Shown in pieces: positions 40,799 through 50,583 of a DNA stretch of 64,000 nt. A model generated the notes under the pieces. The model had not been told where the DNA came from. It made no database searches and saw only the letters and a list, made by a program, of their open reading frames with translations. The position numbers were made by a program, and so were the translations under genes. This DNA comes from Symbiodinium natans (taxonomy: Eukaryota; Sar; Dinophyceae; Suessiales; Symbiodiniaceae): the NCBI GenBank assembly GCA_905221605.1, contig CAJNDS010002101.1, forward strand, positions 377,001 through 441,000, written 5' to 3'. The stretch's first letter is position 1. Each line of letters opens with the position of its first letter.

Positions 40799-40878
40799 GG
40801 TTCCTCATTCAGCAGGTTCTGCACGAAGAGCTTGTCGCCAGCCAGCGCGGCCTGAGCAGCACCCGCGCGCGTGAACCC
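40799..40878 (-). CDS. Exon, Ala/Leu-rich helix
   Basis: It reads GFTRAGAAQAALAGDKLFVQ and then NLLNEE, phase 0 to 2. The donor is GT (gtagct). The same frame meets TAG two codons later, so a gene end cannot be excluded. Confidence 0.6.
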
Positions 40879-41286
40879 CTGAAGTGCCCTACAGGGTTAG
40901 GGTTTAGGGTTTAGGGCTTAGGGCTTAGGGCTTAGGGTTTAGGGTTTAGGGAAACCCAAATTAAACACTAAACCCAAACCCTAAACCCTAATCTCAAATC
41001 TAAACTGGGTCGAACGTTTGAGGTTTAGGGTCAATTTCGGGCTTGGGGCTTGCGTTGAAAGCCTTCCGACCTACAGTTCTACAGTTTGAAGGGGCCAAGG
41101 CAACGGTGACCAGCAACTCATAACCTACAGAATAGAAGGTTTTTGGTTTAGGGATGAGGGTTTAGGGTTGAGTCTTTAGGGTTGAATTAGGGTAGGAGGT
41201 AGGATTAGGGGACCCTTGGTGATATAGACCACCCTCTCAGTAGGGTCCCTCCTCAATAGCACCAGATGAGGGTTTAGGGTTGAGAC

Positions 41287-41394
41287 TTTAGGGTGTGAAT
41301 AGGGAAGCCCAGTCAAGCAGTCTGTTGCAGGCTGGGAACATTTGCAACAACATGCGGTGCCGGCAAACAGAAAACCGTACATGTATTCCACCAA
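41287..41394 (-). CDS. Exon, Cys-rich
   Basis: 36 codons: LVEYMYGFLFAGTACCCKCS and then QPATDCLTGLPYSHPK, phase 0 to 0. The acceptor is AGACTTCAG and the donor GT (gtctca). CCCKC suggests a metal site or palmitoylation. No family recognised. Confidence 0.6.
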
Positions 41395-41423
41395 CTGAAG
41401 TCTGAGAAAAGCCCTATAACCCT

Positions 41424-41523
41424 AAAGGTCTATGTACCTAAATCGAGAACACTTTGGCCTTAAAGTGCTTCCTATACGCGAGCTTCGTGGCCCAAGTATA
41501 TAACTATATGGTACATGGACCGT
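41424..41523. mobile_element. TIR element, family F
   Basis: AAAGGTCTATGTACCTAAAT ... ATATGGTACATGGACCGT. Confidence 0.6.
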
Positions 41524-41581
41524 CAACCCGAAACCCTAAACCCTAAACCCTAAACCCTTACAAGGGTCCGCCCTAAACTCA

Positions 41582-41639
41582 GCACAGCCCGGGGCCCCGG
41601 ACGCCGACGTTCTTCTTCCGCTCCGTCATCGTGATCGTC
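41582..41639 (-). CDS. Exon, acidic-basic
   Basis: It reads DDHDDGAEEERRRPGPRAVL. The acceptor is TGGAGCAG. The donor is uncertain. Confidence 0.5.
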
Positions 41640-41879
41640 CTGCTCCATTTCGAGGGTCCAAGAAGGAGGGGGGGGGGTTTAGGGTTTATGGTTTAGGGTT
41701 TAAGGTTTAGGGTTTAGGGTTTAGGGTTAGGGTTTCGGGTTTAGGGTTTAGGGTTTAGGGAACCTTAGGGAGCACACGAAAACCCTCCTCCCGAATGGTC
41801 GTTGTTTCGTGGCGGCGGTGAGTCCGTGGAGACGTGTAGCAACCCATCTTGGGGGTCCATGTACCTACATGGGGAATAC

Positions 41880-42088
41880 CTTCTTCAGGCGGGAGATCTC
41901 GTCCTGGTCCCTGTCTGCCACGAGCTGGAACACTTCGGCGATGGCTCCACATACCCCCTGCGACCAGCACGGCAAGAGCTGCCCATTCCAGGGTGACCAG
42001 ATCCTCCCTCGAGGGAGGTTGAAGCTGTAGCTGGCCCGTCAGGATGGTGCGACGTCGCCGAGGCACACGTCCAGCTTGGAGCCATCTT
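41880..42088 (-). CDS. Long exon with two apparent one-base frameshifts
   Basis: Three frames join into one protein-like stretch: EDGSKLDVCLGDV, then TILTGQLQLQPPSREDLVTL and EWAALAVLVAG, then VCGAIAEVFQLVADRDQDEI and SRLKK at donor GT (gtattc). The breaks are near 42036 (extra base) and in the G run at about 41957. EWAALAVLVAG is hydrophobic and may be a membrane segment. Confidence 0.55.
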
Positions 42089-42111
42089 CTTGATGGAGAG
42101 GATGCATGCAC

Positions 42112-42187
42112 CCAAAGAGCCCAATATGGCTTAATTAAGGAATATACCCTTAAATCATAGTAAGGATCCCTATATGATTTATGGGAT
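42112..42187. mobile_element. Left half of a family A element
   Basis: CCCAAAGAGCCCAATATGGC with the core to ATATGATTTATGGG. The right half is missing and a different inverted element follows at once. Confidence 0.65.
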
Positions 42188-42273
42188 GTCCCTCCTGATA
42201 CTAACAATCCTTCATAGGGATTGTAGCACCCCCTATTAGCATCCCCATGAAGGACTGCTAGTATAAGGGGGAA
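42188..42273. mobile_element. TIR element, family H
   Basis: TCCCTCCTGATACTAACAAT ... GCTAGTATAAGGGGGA around AATCCTTCATAGGG and its inverse. Relatives lie at 31.19 and 56.98 kb. Confidence 0.65.
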
Positions 42274-42744
42274 CATCGCAACTCATAACTATTTACCTGG
42301 GCCCCAAAAGTCCCTATATAGGAGGTACTGAAAGGCCCAATCATTCCCTACTTAGGTACAAGGACCCTTCGGGATGGTCAGCAGAGCAGCACCGCCAGCT
42401 GCAGGCCCAATAAACGCGCGGGTCCAAAATGCCGAGCAGATGGTGCACACCCCTAAACCGTTGCCTGAACCCTAAACCCTAAACCCTAAACCCTAAACCC
42501 TAAACCCTAAACCCAACAAAGCCCCTCAACAGGTGACCTAAACCACACCTACCCACCCCCAAAAAGGAAAACACCAATGCTTCTCTTACACCCTCAGCCC
42601 TCCAGCAACTTACATACCCTTGATAGTACCCCTGAAGGGGCCCTTCTTTCTACCACAGCCGTATGCCCAGCAATCTGACGTTCCGCGTTCCTTCCCACTT
42701 AACTGTACTGTGAGTAGGAATGAAAATGGTTAGTTGCTAGATGC

Positions 42745-42777
42745 CTTAGGCGCATGGACTGTGAAGATGCAAGTAGG
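42745..42777 (-). CDS. Short exon
   Basis: It reads PTCIFTVHAPK. Phase 0 to 0, with a GC donor. Confidence 0.4.
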
Positions 42778-42934
42778 CTGCAGGGGTACCTTCGTGGCTC
42801 CGAGGTATGCGTTTTTCACCCTAAACCCTAAACACCTAACCCCAAACCCCAAGCCCTAAACCTTAAACCCGATTTTGGAGTAGACCCAGGCAAGTTCTGT
42901 ATGCTGGTCTCTGAAGTCAACCAGCACCTTTCAC

Positions 42935-43037
42935 CCTGTACACGCAGGCATATGGCTTAAACAACAGCCCCGTTCCAGAGCCCACGGGGGCCCGAAACAC
43001 TGTTGCAGCTTTTCTTGGATGATGTGTGTGCGTGGCG
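42935..43037 (-). CDS. Exon, unknown protein
   Basis: It reads ATHTHHPRKAATVFRAPVGS and then GTGLLFKPYACVYR. Phase 2 to 0, with donor AGG/gtgaaa. Confidence 0.6.
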
Positions 43038-43229
43038 CTATACAGACCCTAGTTCCCGCTAATTCCCTGCTAAGCACCCTCAACCCTAAACCCTAAACCC
43101 GAAACCGCAAACCCGAAACCCTAAACCCCAAACCCTAAACCCGAAACCCCAAACCCTAAACCCGAAACCCTAAACCCGAAACCCTAAACCCTAAACCCGA
43201 AACCCTAAACCCTAAACCCTAAACCCCAA

Positions 43230-43259
43230 ACAGACCCCCCCCCCCCCCCCCCCCCCCCC
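43230..43259. repeat. Poly-C run of about 28
   Basis: Homopolymer at the right border of a CCCTAAA/CCCGAAA array. Confidence 0.95.
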
Positions 43260-43340
43260 GCGGCCTTCGACAGCCCTTGGAGCGGCCGAGCTCCCTCAGA
43301 AGGCTTGGGGCGAAGTTGGGGTGTTTTCTCTACTGATATG

Positions 43341-43424
43341 CCCTAAACCCTAAACCCTAAACCCTAAACCCTAAACCCTAAACCCTAAACCCTAAACCCT
43401 AAACCCTAAACCCTAAACCCTAAA
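43341..43424. repeat. Interstitial CCCTAAA array
   Basis: About 12 units. Confidence 0.95.
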
Positions 43425-43670
43425 AACCATAACCCTAAACACCAAACACCCCAAATTCGTTACTAGGTGGGGTGCGGGGCTAGGGTTTCCGGACTTATGG
43501 GCCTACAGGGTTTTGCGGGTGCCTCTTAGGGATTTTCGGGTTGTTAGCATGAGGTGTTTTTTACGGCACTTTTTGTGGCTTCGAGGGGTTTGTCGGGTAG
43601 GATGCATAGGAAGGCTTGCGGGGCTATCAGGCTTGCTGAGAGCATCTTTAAAACTAAGTCTTAAGAAGAC

Positions 43671-43718
43671 CGGCAGGGGAAATGTCCGATGCTCAAGGTG
43701 CGGTTATCTTCCCCTGAT
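43671..43718 (-). CDS. Exon, unknown protein
   Basis: It reads SGEDNRTLSIGHFPC, phase 2 to 2. The donor is CG/gtcttc. Confidence 0.45.
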
Positions 43719-43912
43719 CTAATATTTGCTTTAGAACCACCCAAAAAACACAAACATCTTCCTTACAAGGGTAATATGGGGATCATTATCTTTACCTTTT
43801 TGTTTTTTGGAGGGGGGAGGGTTCTTAAGCAAATAAATAGGAACCCTAAACCGTAAACGTAAACACTAAACCCCAAAATAGAAGTACAGTACTTCCCAAA
43901 GCCGGTACGAAC

Positions 43913-43978
43913 CTCTTCCCGAAAAAGACCGGCGAAAGCTTCTCCCTCCCCCCACTTGCTTCGTCACGCGTGGCTCAT
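43913..43978 (-). CDS. Exon, basic Gly/Arg-rich
   Basis: It reads EPRVTKQVGGGRSFRRSFSG and then R, phase 1 to 1. The acceptor is CTGCTTCAG and the donor AGAG/gttcgt. Confidence 0.5.
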
Positions 43979-44164
43979 CTGAAGCAGGGTATATATTTCT
44001 TGTAACCCCAAAAGGACACCGGCATATACACTCACGAATATTAAAAAGGAACCTTATATACACTCACCAAAAACAGTAACATAAACCCTGCTTCATATGT
44101 TTCAGAATACATACTGCACCCTGGAGAATAACGTCAAACTCGGCTCCTTAGTAAGGACTCTTAC

Positions 44165-44230
44165 CACATGGTCGAGTTCCTCGAATAGACCTGTGGGCCA
44201 ACACCTATGTGGACCATCAAGAAAGTAGCC
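44165..44230 (-). CDS. Exon downstream of the methyltransferase core
   Basis: It reads GYFLDGPHRCWPTGLFEELD and then HV, 22 codons, phase 0 to 0. The donor is canonical GTAAGA and the acceptor CCTTGCAG. It continues in phase from 44548-44669, so it may be part of the methyltransferase C-terminal region. Confidence 0.6.
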
Positions 44231-44547
44231 CTGCAAGGCAGTCGCAGCCCTGGAAGTACTACTGCAAGCTTCATACAGCCTAAGCCTCCGTAGACGCAAC
44301 CCAAAACCAAAGCACTACCAAAAACATCCGATAAAGAATGCATTTTCGCCTCAGAAAAGAGCCTTTAAAACCCTTTAAGCCCTAGAAGCCGTGTAAGCCC
44401 TAGACGTCCCCAAAGCCCTATACGCCCTAAACCCTCGAAACCCTCTAAACCCCAAACACCCTAACCCCAAGCACCCTAAACCCTAAACCCTGAACCCTGA
44501 AGCCGAAACCCTAAACCCTATAAACCTATAAACCCGAAACCCTAAAC

Positions 44548-44669
44548 CCAAGGCAGCGGCCGCAGAAGCTGTTCAAAAGGCTTCTCCTCCTCGGGGATCT
44601 CCTCAGCGGCCTTCAGCTTGCGGAGCGAAGGCATGGGAATTCGTGCGGCTCATCTTGCCGAGTATACTT
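44548..44669 (-). CDS. Exon after methyltransferase motif VIII, frameshifted
   Basis: The first frame reads KYTRQDEPHEFPCLRSA. The second reads LKAAEEIPEEEKPFEQLLRP and then LPW at donor TGG/gtttag. The shift lies near 44617 with no room for an intron. Its place right after the C5-methyltransferase core suggests it belongs to the same protein. It ends exactly at a CCCTAAA array. Confidence 0.5.
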
Positions 44670-44704
44670 CTGTAGGGTGCTTAAGGGGAGGGTTGAGGGT
44701 TGGC

Positions 44705-45133
44705 TTTCTCGGAAAGCTTCCCCAACTCCGTCGACCGCAACTTCGGGTCGGACAGGAGGAACTTGTCGATGTCCGGAGCGGGGACAGGGCCGGGAAACTC
44801 GAACGGCCGATCCTGCACGAGGTGGGCTTTGAGAAGGGCCAGCAAGTCCAGCCGAGGGCGCGACTGGGGAAGTGCCGTTGCACTTGGTGTCCATGATCTC
44901 GGCGGCTACCTTGTAGCCGCGGGTGCGCAAGGTGTCCACCAGGACATCCAGCAACGGCCGGTGTTTCGCGTGCGTGATGCCACGCACATTTTCGAACACC
45001 GCCACTGATGGCAAGGTCGCCAGGACGTAGCGAAGTGAGTGCAGGATTACCCAGCCACGGGTGTCCTTCAATCCTTTCCTGAGTCCGGTCGCCGAGAAGG
45101 GCGGGCAAGGGGCGCCGGTGATGAATAGGGGTT
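44705..45133 (-). CDS. Cytosine-5 DNA methyltransferase catalytic exon
   Basis: The frame opens LFITGAPCPPFSATGLRKGL: motif IV, with the catalytic Cys in PCPPFS. KDTRG follows, then FENVRG (motif VI, catalytic ENV), then DTKCN. After a one-base frame change near 44873 comes LPQSRPRLDLLALLKA (motif VIII, QSRPR), and then PFEFPGPVPAPDID. These motifs in this order are diagnostic of the Dcm/DNMT family, which transfers methyl from S-adenosylmethionine to cytosine C5. Motif I lies upstream and was not found. The exon is bordered at its 5' side by a TTTAGGG stretch (45141-45162). Its dinoflagellate-type PCPP variant, reported in retrotransposon-borne methyltransferases, makes a mobile origin possible, but no reverse transcriptase was recognised. 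Confidence 0.8.
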
Positions 45134-45139
45134 CTTACG

Positions 45140-45530
45140 GAGGGTTTAGGGTTTAGGGTTAGCGGGCTTCGTAGGAGGTAGGTACCTTGGAATTTTAGGG
45201 AAGCTTAGGGAGACTGAGGGAGTAGTGGGGAGTACTAGGAAACCTTGGGTTGTATACTCCCCGAACCTCCCTCCCTTAGGGAACTCATAATATAAGGGTG
45301 GGGTTTAAGGGCTTAGGGTAGGTGTTCCTGTAACTTGGGAATGAAAAAAAGCGAAGGTACCTTTAACCAAAACTGGCCAAAATCGGGCATCCCAGTAATG
45401 GGGTTATACAGGGTTGACCCCTAAAAGGGGGAAACCTCATACTCAAATCGCAAATGCAGAGTGGTAGACATCTACTTCGTGTTTCAGGGCTTAAGGGCTA
45501 AGAGCTAAGGGTTTACGCTTCTCCGAACAA
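45140..45530. other. Intron with inverted elements
   Basis: It contains a short TTTAGGG stretch, an element at 45.19-45.30 kb (GGGAAGCTTAGGGAGACTGA, related to 50.10-50.20 kb) and a family L-like segment at about 45.39 kb. Confidence 0.45.
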
Positions 45531-45535
45531 GGCAC

Positions 45536-45573
45536 CTCCCGAATACGTCGTCCGGAGTCAAGTCAATAAGGCC
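45536..45573 (-). CDS. Probable methyltransferase motif III exon
   Basis: It reads GLIDLTPDDVFGR with donor GT (gtgcct). D..DLTPDD before a TGAPC motif is the usual layout of motifs III-IV in C5-methyltransferases. The exact join to 45133 does not match in phase, so one border is wrong. Confidence 0.45.
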
Positions 45574-45655
45574 CTAAACCCTAAACCCTACACCGTAAAC
45601 CCTAAACCCTAAACCCTACACCCTACACCCTAAACCCTAAACCCTAGCCCTAAAC

Positions 45656-45715
45656 CGCTGATTAGTGCGTCAAAGGCTCCGGAGCCCTCCCCGTGCGGCT
45701 TTAATCTCCCAGTAT
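45656..45715 (-). CDS. Exon, unknown protein
   Basis: It reads TGRLKPHGEGSGAFDALIS, phase 1 to 1. The donor is GCG/gtttag. Confidence 0.5.
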
Positions 45716-46321
45716 CTTAGGGGGGACATGAATTCATGCGTTCCCCTACTACCCCCCTCTTTACTACCCCCTAGGCCCTCCATGCTACCCCCCTAGGTTC
45801 CCCTAAAACTCAGGCTATTTAGGGATCATTAATCCTAATTAAGAGTATTTAGTGGGTGGGGGGGTAGTATAGAGGGGGGTACTGGGAAAACCCATGGATT
45901 CATGAAGCTTCTTCTGTAATGAACTCTGAATGAGTTCATAACAAGGACGCCTCACACCCCAAACTCCTAAACCCTCAAACCCCGAACCCCAAACCCCGAA
46001 ACCATCAACCCCTAAAACCCTAACCCGAAACCATAAACCCCTAAACCACTAGAGCCCTAAACCCTAAACCCCAAAGCCCTAAAACCCTCACTGCCCCAAA
46101 AACATCAACAACCCCGCAAGCCCTGTTGCAGCCAAGCTGGGGTAGGTTTGGGGGCCCTATAAAGCATGACTTTTTCTGACTTTAGAAGGACTCCTATAGG
46201 AATAAGGGAAATAAAAAATAAAGAGTATGTTCAAGCATACCTAAACCCAAAACCCTAAATCCTAAACCCTAAACCCTACATCCTACCCCTGCAGGAGCCC
46301 AACCCCCCAATCATGTCCTAC

Positions 46322-46359
46322 CTGGAACCTGAGCTTCTCCTTCAGCGCCTCTCTGTCAC
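46322..46359 (-). CDS. Exon with canonical donor
   Basis: It reads DREALKEKLRFQ, phase 1 to 0. The donor is CAG/gtagga and the acceptor TGTGGCAG. Confidence 0.55.
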
Positions 46360-46611
46360 CTGCCACAGGATTGGGGAGGTTTAGGGTTTAGGGTTTAGGG
46401 TTTAGGGTTTGGGGTTTGGGGTTTAGGGTTTCGAGCTCAGGGTTAGGGTGCCAAAAAGGACTGGCCCTGCGATGTTGGGGGGTGCAGGGGCTCATTGGTT
46501 AAGGGGCGTAGGGCGGAATCCTAAATGCCGCAGTCCGCATGTACACACCCCCTGTCCCCATATATATATATATACATACATATATGTATATATATATATA
46601 TATATGTGTAC

Positions 46612-46766
46612 CCCAATAAATCCTTAAATCCCCTCATATTATATACATCTGGTAAGAGAGCCTCTTGTGAGCCACCTTCTTGCTTAAAAAGCTCGCAAAC
46701 ACTTGGAACATCTGGAATATCTGGAATATGCAAGACGTTTGTAAATGTCTCAAACATCACAGATAT
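46612..46766 (-). CDS. AT-rich exon, unknown protein
   Basis: 51 codons: ISVMFETFTNVLHIPDIPDV, PSVCELFKQEGGSQEALLPD, then VYNMRGFKDLL, phase 0 to 2. The donor is GT (gtacac) beside an (AT)n tract. The codons end in A/T, unlike the GC-ending neighbours. Confidence 0.6.
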
Positions 46767-47005
46767 CTAGAATATCTCTGATGTTGTAGAATAAACCTAA
46801 ATCCCTAAACCCTAAACCTAAATCCCTAAATCCGAAACCCATCCCTGAACCTAAGCCCTAAATCCCTAAACCTTCAATCCCTACACCCTAAGACCCTAAA
46901 TCCCTGAACCCTAAGTCCCTTAACCCTAAATCCCTAAACCCTAAATCCCTGATCCCTAAACCCTAAATCCCAAAACCCTAAACCCTAAAGCCCTGAACCC
47001 TAAAC

Positions 47006-47048
47006 CCCGTTCTGGGCGCCGGGCCAGCCGTCTGATGAGGCCACTGCG
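47006..47048 (-). CDS. Exon, unknown protein
   Basis: It reads IAVASSDGWPGAQNG across the junction. Phase 2 to 0, following 47227-47271. The donor is GGG/gtttag. Confidence 0.6.
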
Positions 47049-47226
47049 CTGAGGTGACAGGCCTGCGGTGGTTTGTTTAGGGTTTAGGGTTTAGGGTTTA
47101 GGGTTTAGGAATTAGGGTTTAGGGTTTAGGGTTTAGGGTGTCGGCTTAGGGTTTAGGCTCTCTCTCTCTCTCTCTCTCCGGTTTAAGGTTTAGGGTTTAG
47201 GGTTTAGGCTTTAGGGCCAAGACAAC

Positions 47227-47271
47227 ATTGTTGCTTTTGTTGGTGGCCTTGAGTTTAGTAGGGTCGGGTAT
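47227..47271 (-). CDS. Exon, unknown protein
   Basis: It reads YPTLLNSRPPTKAT, phase 2 to 2, agreeing on both sides. The donor is GT (gttgtc). Confidence 0.6.
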
Positions 47272-47467
47272 CTAAGAATCATCGCAGCATCTAGGGATGG
47301 GTTGGAAGGCAGGGGGATGCAAGGCCCGTGAACAAGCCCGAACAAGGGAATATGGGCGCCATATGCCCTCTCCTTTCCACCCCCTTGGTTGCTTACGAGT
47401 TGAGGGTTAGGCTCAGGGTGCTAAACCCAAACCCTAAACCCAATCCCTGAGGACTTAGCCGGCAAAC

Positions 47468-47514
47468 CCTTTCCTGAACGTGAGCTGCGAAGCCTCCTTC
47501 GACATCTCAAGCGG
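47468..47514 (-). CDS. Exon, unknown protein
   Basis: It reads PLEMSKEASQLTFRK, phase 0 to 2. The donor is GG/gtttgc. Confidence 0.55.
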
Positions 47515-47590
47515 CTTATAAGACAATCAATCGTCTTGGGCACTCAAAGCCCTAAACCCTAAACTCAAGATAATCTGTGCTCTGTTAAGC

Positions 47591-47890
47591 TTGGGAAACC
47601 ACAAAACAGTAAAACCGAGAAAAAAACCAAATCAAATGCACTTCCGCGGAAATTCAAACCACAAAGGAAGCCAGAAAAAAATCACAGCCAAAAACCACAG
47701 CAAAAAACACCAAGAAATACAGCCAGAGGCAAGTGCAAGAGCAACACCCGCGATTGCTTATTTTGAAAATTATTTGAATCTGGCCCGGAACCGAATCTGG
47801 AAAACGTCTGAAGAAACAAGTGAATTCTACTTATTTCAGCAAAACCCTAAACCCCAAAACAAGACCAACAAACTTCCAGCAAACGCATAG
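47591..47890. other. A-rich stretch, doubtful plus-strand ORF
   Basis: The 99-codon plus-strand ORF is Lys/Asn/Gln-rich and lacks any domain. It most likely reflects a T-rich intron of the minus-strand gene. Confidence 0.4.
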
Positions 47891-47896
47891 ACAAAC

Positions 47897-47926
47897 CTCT
47901 GCCCCAACGCCCCTTTCTTCCGCGCC
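47897..47926 (-). CDS. Short exon
   Basis: It reads GAEERGVGAE. Phase 0 to 0, following 48470-48509. The donor is GAG/gtttgt. Confidence 0.45.
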
Positions 47927-48052
47927 CTACACCCTAAGGGTTTAGGGTTTAGGGTTTAGGGTTTAGGGTTTAGGGTTTAGGGTTTAGGGAACCCCTAAAG
48001 ACACCATGCCACCGCCCAAGTAAGACCACATCAACCACTAAGAATCTTCTAA

Positions 48053-48187
48053 GGACGGCCCTTAAAACCCTCTGAGACATGTTTAGGGTTTAGGATTTAG
48101 GGTTTAGGGTTTAGGGTTGTTCATAACTACGATCCTCCTAATCCCAATAAGGGAAAATAGAAGATCTGGCAAGGGCCTACCTAGACA
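48053..48187. mobile_element. Family I element split by a TTTAGGG array
   Basis: The left part is GACGGCCCTTAAAACCCTCT. Then come about 40 bp of TTTAGGG units, then CCTCCTAATCCCAATAAGGG and CAAGGGCCTACCTAG. Confidence 0.65.
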
Positions 48188-48264
48188 AGGAGACAACCAA
48201 AGAAAACAAAAAATGAATGCGAGCCCACCGCAGGACCAAAATCCCAAACCCTACACGCTAAATA

Positions 48265-48440
48265 GTTTATGGTTTGGGTTTAGGGTTTAGGGTTTAGGGT
48301 TTAGGGTTTAGGGTTTAGGGTTTAGGGTTTAGGGTTTAGGGTTTAGGGTTTAGGGTTTAGGGTTTAGGGGTTAGGGGTTAGGGGTTAGGGGTTAGGGGTT
48401 TAGGGTTTAGGGGTTAGGGGTTTAGGGTTTAGGGTTCAGG
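48265..48440. repeat. Long TTTAGGG array with GGGGTTA tail
   Basis: About 24 units, the last third changing to TTAGGGG. Confidence 0.97.
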
Positions 48441-48469
48441 GTTTAGGGCGCAGAGCCCGGAACCGGCAC

Positions 48470-48509
48470 CTTCCGTCCCCCGTGCTGCTCTTGGTCGCGG
48501 ACGGGGAAC
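48470..48509 (-). CDS. Exon, unknown protein
   Basis: It reads FPVRDQEQHGGRK, phase 2 to 0. The acceptor is CTTGCCAG and the donor AAG/gtgccg. Confidence 0.6.
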
Positions 48510-48547
48510 CTGGCAAGGTCGATTTGGAGTTCGAGGGCTTCCCGGAG

Positions 48548-48765
48548 CTTCCAAAACCCCTAAGTTAAGGAACATGCCCTAGTTCATAATCATGATCCTT
48601 AGTATACATTAAGGCATGTTCCTTCGTTAAGGAACATACCCTGATGTATACTAAGGATCAGTATGATGAATTAGGGTATTCCTCAATTAAGGGGTTTTGG
48701 AAGGTAAGGAACATACCCTAATTCATAATACTGACCTTCCAAATAAGGGGTTTTGGAAGATCTGG
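48548..48765. mobile_element. Compound family B element
   Basis: Three or more inverted copies of CTTCCAAAACCCC / GGGGTTTTGGAAG and of AAGGAACATACCCT within 218 bp, suggesting insertion of one copy into another. Confidence 0.6.
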
Positions 48766-49248
48766 GCTCAAGATGCACAAAGGCAACAGACCAGAAGGTC
48801 GAATGTGCATGTCTTTTCAGGGATGAGTGATTTCGGGCTACAAAGGCTTTCAGGGTTGCGTGACCCCTAAACCCTGAATGAGTGCTTTAGGGCCATAAAG
48901 GCTTTCAGGGTTGCGTGACCCCGAAACCCTGACCGCAAACCCCCACGAGCTTCAGCCCCTTACAACTCGAGGGTGGGCTTGGTAACCCAGTAGGCTATGA
49001 AACTTCTGTGGGCTTATTGGGTCCCTTCAAACCTAAACCCCAAACCCCAAACCCCAAACCCTGCACCCTAAGTCCCTAAAACCCCAAACCCTAAACCCCA
49101 AACCCTAAACCCTGGCCTATCATCACCAGGGGCTGTGAGCATTAACATTATAGCTTAGTTGCCCAGTAACTTGGGGGAACTAAACGGTAAGCTTTGGGAT
49201 TATAAACCCTAAAACCTAAACCCTAAACCCAAAAAGGTTAAAGGTTAC

Positions 49249-49309
49249 CTACTCTACTACTCGGATAGGATCTGCGGATGGCAGTCCCCGCCCTGTGGTC
49301 AACCTTGAA
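49249..49309 (-). CDS. Exon, basic
   Basis: It reads FKVDHRAGTAIRRSYPSSRV, phase 0 to 1. The acceptor is TTGTGCAG and the donor GT (gtaacc). Confidence 0.55.
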
Positions 49310-50262
49310 CTGCACAAGCCCCGTGAGACCGGTTGAGGGTTTGGGGCTTGGGGGCTTAGGGTCTTGGGTTTGGGGTTTAGGGTTTTCTGGCTTTCGGGCT
49401 GAGGGTTTTGGGTTTGTAGGGTTTAGGGTTTGGAGCTCGGACCCCAACACGAAGCCCTCGACCCTGGAGCCTTAGAACCCTCGAAACGACATCTTTTCAG
49501 TTCTGTAGGTGATAGTAGTACCCTAAACCCTAAACCCTAAACCCTAAACCCTGAGTCCCCAAAGGTGTAAAGTGTACTCAGTCAGCTGCTAGGACATGTA
49601 AAGAAGCCGGGGAGACCGGATCGCTGCGTCCCGGCTGTTGGGCCTCCCGCAATTTGGGGGGGGGGGGGGTTTAGGGTTTAGGGTTTAGGGTATACGGTTT
49701 GGGGCTTAGGGCTTAGGGTTTAGGGGGCTTCCCGGAAGGTGGAGGGCTTTAGGTTTCCAGGGTGTGTTAGGTGGCCGAGGGAGCTTCAGGCTTCTGGGGG
49801 TTTAGGGTTCAGGGTTTAGGATTAAGGATTTAGGGTTAAGGGTTTAGGGTTTAGGGTTTAGGGCTTAGGGATGCGGAAGTTTTGAGGCAATCTTGGGGAA
49901 GTTTTAGGGGCTTACTTAGGGGAGTTTGGGGCTTCATGTGACAAAAAGAATCGGTTGTTTGAGGCCTTGGGGTTTTAGGGGCTTCACGCTTTCAGGATTT
50001 AGGGTATTCTGGGAGTTCGGGATTTTGGGAGTTAGAATTTGCGGTTTTGGGGTTTTCGGGGTTTAGGGGGTTGAAGAAGTAGGGTTTAGGGTCAAGGTAC
50101 CTGGGGAACAGTATGGAAGCTTCAGGAGCTCAGGGAGTAGTGTGGGGAGTATTCGGGAACTTTGAAACCCCCTCCGTTAAGACCCTATAATAAACGAGCG
50201 ATTCCCAAACAAAACAACCTCCACAAGCCGACAGCAGGCCCCAAAACCGCGCAACCCTAAAC

Positions 50263-50299
50263 CCTGGAAGACAACACCCTGGCCTGGTGTGCCTGGAGT
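50263..50299 (-). CDS. Short exon
   Basis: It reads LQAHQARVLSSR, phase 2 to 0. The donor is AGG/gtttag. Confidence 0.45.
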
Positions 50300-50583
50300 C
50301 TGCAGGGACCTCGGCGATTGGCTTTAGGGTTTAGGGTTCCCTTCTTGGGTCCTATTTATAGTGGGGCACCCTTATACGCAGGACCCCAAAAGGGACCCGA
50401 ATTTGGAGATGAGAACCCCAACAGATGAAAGATGATGGGTAATCCCTTATGTTACCCTGAATATAGGCTATTGTTCCACAGCCCACGACAAAAGCCTGGG
50501 CTCCTTGAAGCCCCAAGCACCCTAAACCCTAAACCCTAAACCCTAAACCCTGAACCCTGAACCCTGAACCCTGAACCCTGAAC

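Noticed and set aside
42900-43080. Possible Copia-type reverse transcriptase on the plus strand (AYGLNNSP, FLDDV)
   Set aside because: The motifs are in different frames and too weak. The minus-strand exon 42935-43037 has clean borders and phase.
47591-47890. 99-codon plus-strand ORF
   Set aside because: Lys/Asn/Gln-rich with no domain. It fits a T-rich intron on the minus strand better.
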